Below, piece by piece: positions 35,780 through 48,576 of a stretch of DNA of 64,000 nt. The position numbers and the translations under genes were made by a program. The stretch spans positions 1,529,883-1,593,882 of the forward strand of contig MNCI01025042.1 in assembly GCA_015680685.1 (NCBI GenBank), read 5' to 3'. The stretch is from Gnetum montanum. Lineage: Eukaryota; Streptophyta; Gnetopsida; Gnetales; Gnetaceae. The notes beneath the pieces were generated by a model. The model saw nothing but the letters and a program-made list of their open reading frames with translations, ran no database searches and was not told the origin of the DNA. Position 1 is the stretch's first letter. Each line of letters starts with the position of its first letter.

Positions 35780-36640
35780 ATTCCGATGATATCCTTGATG
35801 TTATTACAAATGCTAAAATTTTTAGCAAAATTAATTTGAAGAGTGGTTACCATCAAATTAGAATCAAGCCTAGTGATGAGTGGAAGATAGCTTTCAAAAC
35901 ATCAAATGGATTATTTGAGTGATTGGTGATGTCATTTAGGCTCATGAATGCACCTGCTACATTCATGAGGTTGATGCATGATGTATTAAATGAAAGTGTT
36001 GTATTTTCTTTTCTAATGATATTTGGTGTATAGCTCTAATGAGGAATAGCACTTGGATCACTTGAGAATGATATGCCTTAAGTTAGAGGAGGCACAATTG
36101 GTAATCAACATGAAGAAAAAATTTATTTCTTCAAGAGGAAAATCACATATTTGGGTCATTTGATTTCTAAAAATCAAGTTTGGATGGAATTTACCAAGGT
36201 GAAGGCTTTTATGGGTTGGCCAACTCCTAAGAATGTTGAGGAGGTAAGATCATTCCTTGGTTTAGTAGGTTTTTATAGATGGTTCATCAAAAATTTTAGT
36301 GGTATTTTGTGGCCTATGTTTGCTTTGTTGAAGAAAAATAAAGAATTTAGGTGGGATAATGAAACCTAATGAAGCTTTGACTTGTTGAAAGCAAAGATTA
36401 CTAGTGAACTGGTGCTTGCAATTCCAGATTTTTAGAAGCTTTTTCAAGTGGAGGTGGATGCAAGTGGATTTGCCATTGGTGGGATACTTTCACAAGAAGG
36501 TAGGCTTGTTGCTTTCTTTTTTGAAAAGTTAAAGGAGTCAAGGAAAAATATAGCATATATGAGAAGGATTTGTATACTATTCTTCAAGAAATCAAGCATT
36601 AGAGACATTACTTGTTACCCAAGGAGTTCACTTTGATGAC
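35780..36640 (+). pseudogene. Reverse transcriptase and RNase H of element C
   Basis: RT pieces are FSKINLKSGYHQIRIKPSDEWKIAFKT, MNAPATFMRLMHDVL, then a damaged region where the YLDD active site should stand (about 36005-36040), then VYSSNEE, TYLGHLIS, VRSFLGLVGFYRWFI (36245-36290) and PMFALLKK. RNase H begins with EVDASGFAIGGILSQEGRLVAFFF (36450-36530). An undetermined base lies at 35777. Stops and at least one frameshift remove the catalytic aspartates. Confidence 0.75.
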
Positions 36641-36939
36641 AAACCATAAAGTAATTCAATTTCTAAACTCAGAAAAGAAGTTGAGTGCATATCACATCAA
36701 GTGGGTTGCATAGCTACGAGAGTTAAATTTTGTGTTAAAGCATAAATTGGGAAAGCTAATGTGATAGCTAATGCATTATATAGGGTGTATGTGGTAAATT
36801 TTAGCATACCTCATGTGGAAGGTATAGGTGATTTTTCTTCTTTATATAAACATGATGTTGATTTTGGGTAGGTTTGGAGAAGCCTCAAAGAAATGTTGAT
36901 GAATAGGATAGATCAATGAAGGAACTATCATATTCAAGA

Positions 36940-37560
36940 TGAATTATTATTTAAGAATGGAAAGGTATGTGTTCCTAATTATGATTTTAGGAAGAATATT
37001 TTGTTTAAAAAGCATTATAGTGGCATGGTAGGTCACATGAACAAGGATAAAACATTGAAAATTGTGGGTAGGCACTATTTTGGCTTGGTATAACAATAGA
37101 AGTTTTATAATTTGTGAAGGAGTTCTTAACATATCAAAGGCTCAAAGAAGTTAAAGGTATAAATGAACACTATATGCCTTTACCAATTCCCAAAGGTCCA
37201 TAGGAAAGTATGTCAATGAACTTTGTGAGTGGTATTCCAAAGACCAAGAGTGAGAATGATGCAATTTTTATTTTTGTGGATAGGTTCTCCAATATTTCAC
37301 ATTTTATTCCATGCAAGAAGGTGAGTAATGCTTCTCATACTACAAATTTGTTTTTTCAACATGTTATGAAGTTGCATTGTATTCCTTTGAATATTGTTGG
37401 TGACAGAGACTCCAAGTTCACAAGTCATTTTTGGAGGTCCCTTTGGAAGATTTTAGTGACAAAGTTCAATTTTTCTAATGCATATCATCCACAATCTAAT
37501 GGCCAAATGAAGGTGGTGAATAAATCCTTGCTAAACATATTGAGATGTTTGTGTGGTTGA
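36940..37560 (+). pseudogene. Integrase of element C
   Basis: The HHCC region is readable as HYSGMVGHMNKDKT (about 37010-37055) but damaged after. The core 37210-37560 has MSMNFVSGIPKT, FVDRFSNISHFIPCKK, GDRDSKFTSHFWRSLW and SNGQMKVVNKSL. The GDRD...HFW...LW spacing is typical of the Reina clade. The third residue of the D-D-E triad is Lys in NGQMK, so this integrase was dead apart from its stops. Confidence 0.8.
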
Positions 37561-37849
37561 AAGCCAAATACGTGGGAAAACTTATCTTTTGCTAAATTTT
37601 CATATAATAATGTTTTTCATGTTGTAATTGGCAAAAGCCCATTTAAGGTGAATTATGGATCTTGTCCAAAGATGGTGAACACTTTGAAGAGATTTGATGG
37701 TGAAGCTCAACTTAGTGCTAATTTGGTGTAAGAGATTAATGACCTTCATGTACAAGTAAAATCAAATCTTGAGAAGGAGGCCTAAGAGAAAGTTCTTAAG
37801 AGGAATGAGAGCAAGTGAAAGCCTAATTTTGTTGTTGGTAACTTAGATT

Positions 37850-38225
37850 AGGTGCACTTGAAAAAGAAGAGGTTGAGAGAAGTTAACTTCTCCAAATTGA
37901 AGGTAAAGAAGATGATACCTTTCAAAATCAAGGCTAAAATTAATGATTATGCCTTTAAGATTATTTTACCAAATGATGTTGGTATGTCCTTTGTGTTTAA
38001 TGTTTCAGATCTTGTGCATTATCAAGAACTAGCTAAAGAGAAGACCATAAAGGGTAGCATCGATGAGTTGAAGGGGACTATTGATCAGTCCAAGCCTTCG
38101 ATAGAGAGGAAGGTAATTGTACTCAAGTAGAGGAAAGCTTATATTTCTTGAGGAGTCAAGAGGCATGAATACTTGATCCATTGGGAGGATCAATCTACTA
38201 ATGATGCTATATGAATCCATGAGAC
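37850..38225 (+). pseudogene. Integrase C-terminus with chromodomain of element C
   Basis: HLKKKRLREVNFSKLKVKKMIPF and KINDYAFKIILPNDVGMSFVFNVSDLVHY form the GPY/F-like end. RKAYIS, HEYLIHWEDQS, NDAIWIHE-type sequence (about 38130-38225) fits a chromodomain with its aromatic residues. Chromodomains target chromoviruses to particular chromatin. Confidence 0.65.
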
Positions 38226-38288
38226 CAAGCATGTTGGGTGGAGGATCACTTTTACCCCTACTTCCTTATTCACATGAGTTTACTTTTT

Positions 38289-38306
38289 GAAGGGTGGGAG
38301 AGCTCA
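38289..38306 (+). other. Polypurine tract of element C
   Basis: GAAGGGTGGGAGAGCTCA immediately before the 3' LTR start TGTAGG at 38307. Confidence 0.65.
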
Positions 38307-39305
38307 TGTAGGAACACCTCTTCTAATTCCCTTGTGCTTTTATTACAAGTTGCTTTTGTAGGTTTCACACTTGCAAAAGACCTAAATGAGTTTGTCCTAT
38401 TTTTATATGTCTTCTTATTTCAATTTTTAATGATGATGATTCTTGAATGGTTTGGTATGTTAGAGGTGTTTTTGGCTTATTTTGATGAGTTCAAGAAGTT
38501 CCAAGATCTATAAGGACTTGTTTGAAGGCATCCAAAGGCTCCAGGCTTCAAAACAAGCATTTTTATTTTTAGCACTTACAAGATAGACGTCTATCCAAAA
38601 AGATAGATATCTCATCTTAGATGTATAACCTAAAGTGTAGACATGTATGGGTCAAAGTAGATGTCTACCAAAAATAGTAGACATCTCATTTTAAAGTAGG
38701 GCTTTCACAGTAGATTTCTACATGAAGCTAAAGATGTTTAAGTTCGTAAGGGGAGGAGATCTAACACAGTGTTTTGATTGGGAAACATCCAAAAGACCCC
38801 AAATCCTTATGGGAAACATATAGGAAGGTAAATAGAAATCTTCCTAGGGTTTGGGATCTCTATAATTATGTATGTATCCATCCATGAGAGAGAAGGGGAG
38901 CTTGTATGTTGAGCTAGGTAAGAGAGAGTGGGTGATCATAATGGATGAGTGCAATTAGTGATTACAACTCTAAGATTAGCTTATGGTGTATTGGTATAAG
39001 CATTCAATTCTCTTGTATCTCACTTGTAAGTTGAGATCTTAGTCCTAGGTTGTGCGAGAGATTCCTATTGGTTGTGTCTTGCATTGAGAACAACCATTGT
39101 GTGGTTGTAGAGCCTCATGCTCTGCAATATCATTTGTATGTTATTGGTTTTGGATGTTATGGATTGTGTAAACCCTATTGTAATCTTCTAATAATTTAAT
39201 TGAAGATAGCTAGTTTTCTTGTTTTCTAGAAAATAAATTTATCTTTGCATAATATCTAGATTTAGTGTGTTGAAGGTGATTTATTTGTGGAGTGAACCTG
39301 CTCTA
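38307..39305 (+). mobile_element. 3' LTR of element C
   Basis: 999-bp partner of 27303-28323. The downstream flank re-enters the family B extra ORF, whose counterpart is at about 62300 in the second copy. Confidence 0.75.
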
Positions 39306-40300
39306 ATCATCTCCAGTGCTACAGGTGGTGGTGGAGGTGGCACTTCTTCTTCTTGAAACTTAGTGAGAGCTTTATCCTTCATCATTTCCTACAATGATAT
39401 AGTAGGAGCCTTATGGATGATATCATTAGCATAGTGGACTATGTCTCCTTTTTTGTAGAGTTTTCTGATTAGGCAAGGAAAGGGAAGTGGCTTCTTATCC
39501 TTCTCATTCTTATTGAACTAATTTTAAATTTCTAGAATGATAAGTTAGGGAAGGTTAACTTGGGACTTTCCACTCAAAGCCATGCATGCCCTTACAGAGA
39601 AGGAAGTTACCTTTACTTGGCCTCATCATGGGATTGAGGTGATAGGCCACAATTTTGAAGTAGGCTCTCTATACTTTAGTAAGGACCCCGTACTACTTGT
39701 GGTCCACTCCATATCACCATTGTATCCATTATTTCTTTGCCTTAATATTTTATTGGATGGATATTTTTACTAGCTTTTCCCTAGTGTTATGCAGCCCAAG
39801 CTCTTCTACCATGGCCTCAATTGAATATGAGATGTTGATATCCTTGATTTTGATCATGGAATATCCTTGATAATTATTTCAGAAGAGATAGATCTCTCCC
39901 ATGTACCATTTCCTATTGGTGAAAAGAATAGGCCATAGTGAAGATCCCTATAATAGGGTCCTAATCTCCTCCCATGCTAACTCTAAGAAAGGTTTGAAGT
40001 TCAACTCTTAAAGGATTGAGCTCTAAACTTTCTTGCTTTCAACCTTTTCTAGAAGGCTTTAGTGAGAGTTACTTCTATGTTAGGTTTAGGTTTTGGGACC
40101 TCATCCTACATAGATTAGCTAGTCTCTACAATTGAAATCTAGTACATAAATTTCACCTCATGCTCTTCTCATAAGGACTTGATAGCATGAGTCACCTCAG
40201 TGGATTGTTCTTGGGGTTGTTGTTGTTGTTATGGTTACTATGATTATTCTCTTCCTCCTCAAGGCTATTTCTCCCTAGGCTATGATGGTCCTTCTACTTA
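39306..40300 (-). pseudogene. Extra ORF of family B, N-terminal part
   Basis: Minus-strand continuation of 25640-27302. It aligns by eye with 62300-63090: the TTTATCCTTCATCATTTCC word occurs in both, and the CCTCATC, AGGCAAGGAAAGGG and TTGATAGCATGA/GTGATAGCATCA blocks match. It carries the same putative plant transposon-protein-like domain, with many stops. Confidence 0.6.
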
Positions 40301-42340
40301 TAGTCCTTATTTTAGCACCATCTATGATAACAAAAATAACCATGAATCACTTGTGTTGATTTAATCATCTTAAGTCTAGATACCTTTTAATCATTTGATT
40401 AGGTTAAGTTTGGTAGAAAATTGAAATTTTATTATTAAGACCTTTTTAGTGATTATAGGTGCATGAGAATGTTTTATTATTATTTTATTTTCACTTCACA
40501 ATTGGTTGATTATTGGTATTAGATCTTGGGATCATTATTTTAACATTATTTTAATACCTAATATGTGAGGTATTAGAAAAATTCTTGTCAAAGCTAGTGT
40601 TGATGCCCCCACAATATAAAGCATATCTCTACAAGTGTGAGGATTAAAAAACAAGTGAAAATGAGTAAGTCGTGAGGAAGTTACGACTTTGGAAAGGTTC
40701 TAGATGCTGAAAATTATAAAAATCCCTTGGCATTGAAGAAAAAATATGAAAAAAATGAAGAAGTGTCACATATATTTATAGTATTTTTGCATTATGTTGA
40801 TAGGTATGCATTAATAGGGCTACATTGATGTACCTAACCACATCGATGGGGATGCACTAACATAGTCATTCACAACCATATTTTCTAACTAGAATTCTAA
40901 GGAAATTTTAGAGAGTTTAGGGATGAAATAAGAGTCAAATTAAAGTCAAAAAGTTGGGGAACCAAGGGAATGACATCTTATGAGATTTTGGCTCATGTAT
41001 TAAAGTGAAGTGAGCATATGGAAATAGTAAATAGAAGATGCTTCCTGAACTAAAATAAGCAAAAAATTGGATGATGTAGGTGATAAGATTACTAGTAATC
41101 AAATTAAGACCTACGATTATGGGGTTTCTACTAAAGGGAACCAAAAGCTATGCAAGTGGATCCTTCCCAAAGTAGGCTAATGCCTAAAAATTCCCTTGCA
41201 TATCTTCATCACAAGGAGTCCATAGGCACCTTGGATGATGAATGACAATGCAAGTTAAACAACATACTCTTATAAGAAATTTTCTTGGGATTACGTAGTC
41301 TAAAAAATGAAAATTAATAGATGGTCGTGATATGGGATAGTGAGGTGAGAGAATGGAATGTTAAAATGATTGAAAGAAAGAGAGATTGAGAGAGGAGAAC
41401 TTGGATCATAGCTATAAGAGATCCTTTATGTAATGTGTGATTAGGGTGATTTAGATACCAGTCCATCCCAAGTCTAGAACAAGTCCATATCATTAGCAAT
41501 GGTCTCACATTGATGTATTTCTCCTTTCTTACCATCATGAGTCTTCAAAAATCATAGAGAAAAGTCACCACTTTAGACAAAGAAGAAAAGAGAAGAATGA
41601 AGTAGTTAGAGATATTTAAGAAAGAAATTTGGGTCTTAGAGGAGTACCTTTAGGCATGGGTAACATGTCTTTCTAAACTCACAAATAGTGATTATATCCC
41701 AATAGATATTCAAAAAATTGTGTTTTTATTTCATATTTTTTTGGAAGGGAACCATACTTTACAAGTACATACTTCCTTTTATGGACTACAAGAGGAGTGA
41801 TGAGACATTTCATGAAGAGTCATAAAACTTAAGAAGGAAGTCAAGAAAAGAACTTAACAAATCCCTTTAAGGCCACATCCTTTTTCATTCCTACTTGATT
41901 CTTTCCTAGTTTGTTGGGTAATGAGATCACATGTTACTTTTCAATTTTAGTGTGAAAGAACCATCATGTTATCATGATAGAAATCTCCCTATGAGACAAA
42001 TGAGATGGATGAATAGTGTGACCTCATTACATGGTACCATCGAAAAACTGATAAATTGTTAGTAGAGAGCATAATCCAAAAACAAATTTGGCCTATATAG
42101 ATAGTTACAATCTTAACATCTACATTTAGTAATCATCAAAATTTACAAAAATAATGAAATAAAATCAAATATAGCAAGAAACGAAGGAAAAAATGAAGTA
42201 AAAGAAAACATAAAGGTAAAGTAAAGTTACATAAAAGTAAAAGTAATATATATAAAGGTAAGGAAAATTAAAAACATATAAAAATTATGTAAAAAAAAAA
42301 GAAGAAAAATTTTGCATCCTCTCCAAGGTATTATGGTAGA
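40301..42340. other. Spacer between integrase and extra ORF of family B
   Basis: AT-rich, no coding signal recognised on either strand. The stretch 42130-42310 is an A-rich run with repeated AAAGTAAA/AAGGTAAAG words. A promoter for the extra ORF would be expected here, but none can be pointed to. Confidence 0.4.
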
Positions 42341-42349
42341 TAATATTCT

Positions 42350-43560
42350 CCCTCATGATTAGGTTGAAAGGAGAAGATTCAAAAAATGGCACAAGCTTGA
42401 CTTTGTGTTAAGATGTTGTGATTGCGATTGGTTACTTAGAAGCCTGTAAATGGTTTCAGTTATTGGATGTTGACCAGCATGTACTTTTGAGGGCTTATTG
42501 GGTAGTAAATCATCATATCCCTGGAAGGAAAAGTTGAGTGTACAATGTATGGTTGTTCCCATAATGTTTAGAACTTAGTTTGTTAAGGTACATGCATGGG
42601 ATTCTAATAGAAAACCTTGTCTCTTGGCTTAAATTTAACTCTTTGTATTCAAGCATCATGTCATTGCTTGTTGTATGTCTTAAGCACTTCATTCATCATA
42701 AGGGCTATCCTTTGACTTGCATCTAGCATGTTGAGTGTTATCAATCTTTCTTTTTGTGCTAAGTTGATGTCTAGGTTAAGTTCACATGAAGTTGCAAGTG
42801 TACAGAGTTCAATTTGAATTAAGAGTTTAGGTAACTTTCCATACACTAACTTGTAAAGAGACTAGCCTATAAGAAGTTTCCATATTGCGTAGTATGCTCA
42901 TAAGGCATTGCTAAGTTTAATGCTCTAATCTTTCTTATATCTACTAATGTTCCTTATTTGGATTCTTGTGATCTCCATGTTGGTTACCTCAGCTTGACTA
43001 TTGGCTTGAGAGTAATAGGGTGTTATAATTTTATGTTCCACCCCCAAGTGTTGCATTAACTTTTGAGGTATCACCTATGAAAGGGGTTCCACTATCAAAA
43101 ATTAGTACCCTAGGCACACCAAACCTATTCACCACCTATTGTTAAAAGAATCAAGTTGCAACTAAAGAGGTACAATTAATAATAGCTACAACCTTAGCCC
43201 ATTTAGTATAATAGTCAATAGTAACAATAACATAAGACTTCCCATTGAACATGGAAGTGATGGGTCCCATGAAATCAATTACCCAAAGGTTGAGATGCTT
43301 TAGTAATTGGATCCATTGTTGGGTCTCTATCTTAGTTGTAATCCCTCCATTTCATTGACATCACTCACATGAATGGGTAAAATGGTGGACATCCCTAAAG
43401 ATCGTAGGCCAAAAATATCTTTCCATTAGGATTTTTATGCTCTTCGTCTTTCTACATAATGTTCTCCACAATGATCCTTGTGAGCATCCTAGAAGACTCT
43501 TAGTTGATTGGTATTAGGTATGGTTGCTCCCTATTTTAAGGTAGTGTTTGATGTAGTGAA
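42350..43560 (-). pseudogene. Integrase of family B
   Basis: Minus-strand core readable in pieces: GTPFIGDTSKV-like sequence at about 43055-43100 (catalytic Asp region), ANSQAEVTNMEI with the Glu at about 42970-43010, YKLVYGKLP near 42850, and ELNLDINLAQKERLITLNMLDASQRIALMMNE at 42670-42790. Upstream, at about 43190-43250, is KWAKVVAI. Many stops. Confidence 0.6.
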
Positions 43561-43599
43561 GGAACTGCTGCTTCTTCCTATGGTCCCATCTTGAAAGGG

Positions 43600-45010
43600 T
43601 TTCTTATGTAAGTCGATAGAAGAGGAATTTATCATATTAGTTTATAATCCTTGGTGCTTAAACTTTGATTACCTTAGCAAAGAGAAGCTTATCTAGATAT
43701 TGATTAGATAAAGGCTCTTCATTAACCTTGCTGACCCATTTGAACTAAGATAAATAATCGACAACAACATTCTTAGTTTCCTTTATATACATCATTGTTA
43801 GATTAAACTCCTATAGGATCACCAATCATTACATAATATGGGGGATCATTGTTGGCTTGTTCATGAGGAAGCAAATTACACTATGATTAATGTACATAAA
43901 AATGGAATATCCAAGCACATAGTACCTAAATTTCTCAAGAGTATACACCATCATCATGAGTTCCTTTTCCATAGTGGTGTAATTAAGTTGTATACCCACA
44001 ATGCTCTTGCTTATACAATGGATGTATTATGAATTTCTTTGACCATTCATTTATATAAGTACTACTCCTAATGCATAATTGGATGCATTTCTCATAATAT
44101 GGAAAGGTTTAGACCGATCAGGTGCACATAGAGTTGGTGTTTCTATGAGCTTCTACTTCAAGTATTGGAATTCTTGTTCACACTCCTGAGTCCATTCAAA
44201 TGTTGCATTCTTCTTAGTAAGCTCAACAAGTAGCTTGGTGATTTTTTAAGAAGTTTTCAAGGAAATGCTTATAATAACTAGTATGTCCAAGGAATGACCT
44301 CACATCTTTAACTATTTGAGGTCATTTGATAATTTCTTAGATGAACCCTACCATTTTAGGGTTTACTTCAATTCCTATTAATGAAATCAATTATTCGAGG
44401 ATAATGCCCACTTCGACCATTAAATGGCTCTTCTGCCAATTAAGTTGCAAGTTTTTTTCACACATTATTTTAGTACTTAATCAAGATAATTCAATGCTTG
44501 TTCAAAATTAGCACCATAGGTGTAGAAGTCATCCTTGAAGACTTTCATACCATTGTCAATTTGCTGTTAAAAGATGCTGAGGGCTAGACATTGGAAGGTG
44601 CAAGAGCATTACACAGGCTAAAAGCCATCTTTTTGTATGCCAAAGTTCTCTAAGGATTTGTGAACACTATTTTAGCCTAGTCTTCTGAAGTGATTTAGAT
44701 TTGATTATAATCACTATATCCATCCAAAAAACTATAGTATTTGTACCCTACAATAGTATCTAACACTTGGTTCACAAATGGCAATGGAAAATGATCTTTG
44801 AAAATGTTCATGTTCAATAGACTGAAGTTTATATAGATCCTCCATTGCCCCCTTTTCTTTGGTACAATAACAATCAAGCCTATCCACTCAATATTTTCCA
44901 TTTGATAAATGAACTTAGCCTTGAAAATTTTCTTAAATTCCTTCTTAACAACTTGTTTTAGCTTTGGATTCAACCTTCTTTGCAATTACCTCTTAGGTTT
45001 GATAGTAGGG
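43600..45010 (-). pseudogene. Reverse transcriptase and RNase H of family B
   Basis: The best part is 44695-44985: LKQVVKKEFKKIFKAKFIYQM, IVPKKRGQWRIYINFSLLN, KDHFPLPFVNQVLDT and FLDGYSDYNQI (first catalytic Asp region). Downstream pieces to about 43600 include RNase H-like remnants in shifted frames. KDHFPLPF-x-x-Q-x-L-D is characteristic of Athila-like and related gypsy RTs. Confidence 0.7.
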
Positions 45011-45515
45011 CTTATGTAAATTTGATGTTGACATATGCATGGATCTATTCCTATTATCTCATCATATAACCAAGAAAATACTATTGGCCATTTGTTAACT
45101 ACTTTCAACAACTTTTTCTTCTATTCTTTGGTGAGTTAGACATTTATGACTATCAACTTCCCATTGTCCAAGAATGCATACTCTAAAGATGCTAGTAAGA
45201 ATTTCAATTCTGATGGCTCTTATTTAGAAGTATTATGGATTTTCAATTCATCCTAATTTGTCTCTAATTCTATCTTGTGCTCTACTTCGAAGAGTTGGCT
45301 CCACATCTACTCTATCTCATCCATCTTATCTATATATGCACTTGTGAGGACTCCTATTGGTTCCATGCACATTGTAGAACTAGAGCTATTTTTGTAGTTA
45401 GCCACTAGGGGCCTTTCTATTTTGTGGCTTTTGCATATAATTACTACTAAATACTAGTGGTTTCTACATAAATCTTACATGTTGTAAGAGATGTGCTTTT
45501 GATTGTTCATATTTT

Positions 45516-45760
45516 CTATATATAATTGCACCTTGTGTCACTGTACGTGATGTATAGGACCCTATTCTTCTCTATCTTTCCAAATTCATTTTCCTTAGAG
45601 ATTTCCAAGAAGAGGTCTTTGATTCCCAACTTGACATCAATTGTATTTAGCCAAGCCCTCCCTAAAATGATTGGGAAGTTCCCCTTATAGTTTTCCACAT
45701 GGATTATCAAGAAATTTACTAGATATGATCATCTACTCATAATGGCCATGACATCTTCTA
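45516..45760 (-). pseudogene. Protease of family B
   Basis: Aspartic protease C-terminal half with VENYKGNFPIILGRAWLNTIDVKLGIKDL. The D-T/S-G half lies upstream in a damaged frame. It sits between gag and RT as expected. Confidence 0.6.
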
Positions 45761-45999
45761 CCAATTCCAATGGAATGGTAATGGATTAGTCTATAAGCTC
45801 TAATTTGATATTACATTTCTTAAGTGGAGGTAGGTTCGTTGTCTTGTACATCTTTTGGAAAATTAAGTTCATGTTGAAACCTAAGTCTAACAAAGTTTTG
45901 TATGAACCATTCTTTGTAATCTATAAATATATTAGGGGGCTTCTAAGGTTAGTTCTCTTCCTAGAAGGTGTTGTGATTTTATCCAATTTGTAATTGCAT

Positions 46000-48523
46000 G
46001 AGTTAACATGGCAGTTCAAACATTTTGTGGTCTTTATTTTGAAGGTAGCTCAATGGGCATTCCTTGGGTATTTTGAGAGAAATATGCAACCACAAATGCC
46101 TACAATGGTTTAGGTAGACTATTAGGCCTAAAAATAATAAGGTTTACACTCGTAACCACTCAAGTTGTCATCCACTTGTAAATTTACTACTCTTGTAGCA
46201 TTATGTTATTAGGGCTATGAAGGTATTTTTCCTTGCATAGGCAGCATGGGTGGCAAGGAAGTAAGGTTTGAGATGCATGGTACTATTGAGAGTAATGAGA
46301 AGTGTATGTGGTAGGAGATTTGGCACATGAAGTGGTTTGTCAATGATATTAGAGAAGATAGTAATGATGGGAAGAAGTGTGGGCTATGGAGCCACTTGCT
46401 GACACAAGTTATTGGACATAATAGCCATATGAATTAGGTTGGTAGTAAGGGTACTACTTCGTTGGTGGTGGCATTGCCATTAATGATAGTAATTATGAGG
46501 TTTAAGTGGCATTACACTTGGATAATACTATTGTTGGTGGAACTATTACTGATAGTTGCCTTGTGGATAAGCCAACCTCCTAGGTGCTTATCTTCTAATA
46601 AGCTTTGGATTTAAGGCATAGACCCCAAATTCTTATAAGTATGATAGAATTGAAAAACATCCTTTGAAATGATCATATTAGCAAATATCATACCCTTCAT
46701 TTTATGTCTAAATCTATAACCTTGTCTACTGCTACAATCTTACTTTTTTAATGATGGTAGTCCTTTACTACATCCTTCTTCCTTCTCTTATCTATGTCCT
46801 TGTTTCCCTATTCTCTTTTCTTCTTCATAATTTTGAGTGCTATTTGGAACTTATCATCTAGAGAATCCCACATCATATCCATCTTGGTTAATATTTTAGT
46901 AACAGATTTTTGGATTAGCAAGATCTTTATTTACACAACCTTCTCCAATGGTGCTTTTTCCTCTAGGTCACATATACATATCTCCTTTTAAATTGTGAGG
47001 GAATCTTTGTTGTACTCATCTGTACTTTCTCTCTTCTTTAACTCCCCTTCTTCCTTTGCTATTTGATCAATGAGCCTTTGGATTTGATGGATCCTCATTT
47101 CTGATAATCTCCCACAAGTGTGGATCCCAAGAGTCTCTCTATTTTTGTTTACAAGTCCATCTATGAAATTGCGAAGCTACTCCCTTTGAGAGAAAACGTG
47201 GCCTATGCATTAGTGTAGCTATGAATAGTACCTATGCTTGGCTACATTAAGGGATTCACAATTACTTTATTTCCACCCTTGAATCTATTTCCCAAAATTG
47301 GACATCTTGGAGTATGTGTGATAGTTATCATCGAATAGTTCTAGCATTGTACTCCATCTATGGATATATTTCAGTTTTAAGGATCAGTACCAACATTAAG
47401 CTTCCTTCATGAGTGTCATGGAAAAGAACTTAAGCTTTTGCTAGTCATTTTATATATTCTACAAGGCACAAACATCATGGAAGGCTTACAAATGATGTTG
47501 TGGATCAGCATTATAATCTTCCTCAAATTTAGGAATATTATTCATGTCAAGCCATTTGATCTAGCTATTCCTTTAATGCCTAGTGGGAATGTAAACTACC
47601 TCACAGATGTTGATCATATTTCTTGTAGTAAGTAGTGGTTCATCATAATCGTCTTGTTCATCATGGCCACTCTTATGGTCATGTCTCCTATGATGTGGCT
47701 TGCTACACCTTCTTTCTTGATGATGCCACTCTTCTTCTTGTTGTTGTTTATGTTTCCTTTTTCCATTCTACAATGTGGTCTTCTATCATCTTCACCTTGC
47801 CTTCAATCATTTTTCCTTCAGTCTCGATCATGTTTCCCCTTTTTAAAGCTAAACAATGAAGAGGATGGTCAGGAAAAAGCGCTAAGAGAGTTATGCCATC
47901 TTGTTTTTCTCCTTTGATTCCTTAGTTGTTCTTTTGTTGGATGACTAGGAAACCTTGGCTTTGAGGTCTCCTTAGTTCCAAGTCCAACTCTCTCCTTACC
48001 TTGAATGCTTACCAAGGTTGAACATAGTCATTGATAAGTCATGTTATTTTCATCAAAGGAAAGAGGATCTTGGCGTTCAGATTCCCCTAATAGAGATTTG
48101 GTATCCTCTTTTACTGACTATGATATCAATGTGATCAAAACCTTCTTGCCCTTGGAGGTTTCATGGCAAGGCTCCATAATTTGTGTTTTTGAAGTTGGGT
48201 CTTCATGAGTTAATAATCCTTGGAGAGGTGATCCATCATTTGGCACTTTAAGACTACTTATTTAAGTTGTAGCTTCATTAGTGCTACCATGAATGTTGAG
48301 GAAATGGCATGGTCAGATGGCAACACGCTGTTACCCTTCAAGTTTATCCACACTAGTTGCTCATCTTGGTGAAGGATGAAAATGAAGTTTGAATAGTAGG
48401 GATCTAGATGGATGTAGACAACCTTAAGTTGTTGGGTACTTCATTTGCATTTTTTCTTGTTCTATCATATTGCTTTATAAAATCATCAATTGGTGGGGAA
48501 TTAGCCCTACGAGAAGAAGACAT
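46000..48523 (-). pseudogene. gag of family B
   Basis: Starts at ATG 48523 (MSSSRRANSPP), about 50 nt inside the 5' LTR. The region around 47000-47180 reads LRNFIDGLVNKNRETLGIHTCGRLSEMRIHQI then IDQIAKEEGELKKRE. Before the protease come Pro/Tyr/Ser-rich remnants. Frames are heavily broken, so the capsid boundaries cannot be set. Confidence 0.5.
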
Positions 48524-48576
48524 ATTTTAGTTTGTTCTTATAGTGTGCCTTGAATAAAATATTATTATTTTCCTAT

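Larger units (their letters stand above)
27303..39305 (+). mobile_element. Element C, Reina-like chromovirus, nested in family B
   Basis: Plus-strand Ty3/gypsy element with LTRs 27303-28323 and 38307-39305, both opening TGTAGRAACACCTCTTC and closing TGCTCTA. It has a primer site for initiator Met tRNA (28331), gag, protease, RT-RNase H, integrase and a chromodomain. It interrupts the extra ORF of family B and is itself interrupted in gag by element D. The flanking 5-mers ATTGA and ATCAT do not form a clean target duplication. It is decayed throughout, with one undetermined base at 35777. Confidence 0.8.

Noticed and set aside
27303-39305. Clean 5-bp target site duplication for element C
   Set aside because: Flanking ATTGA and ATCAT do not match well enough. 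Decay or imprecise ends make it unprovable.
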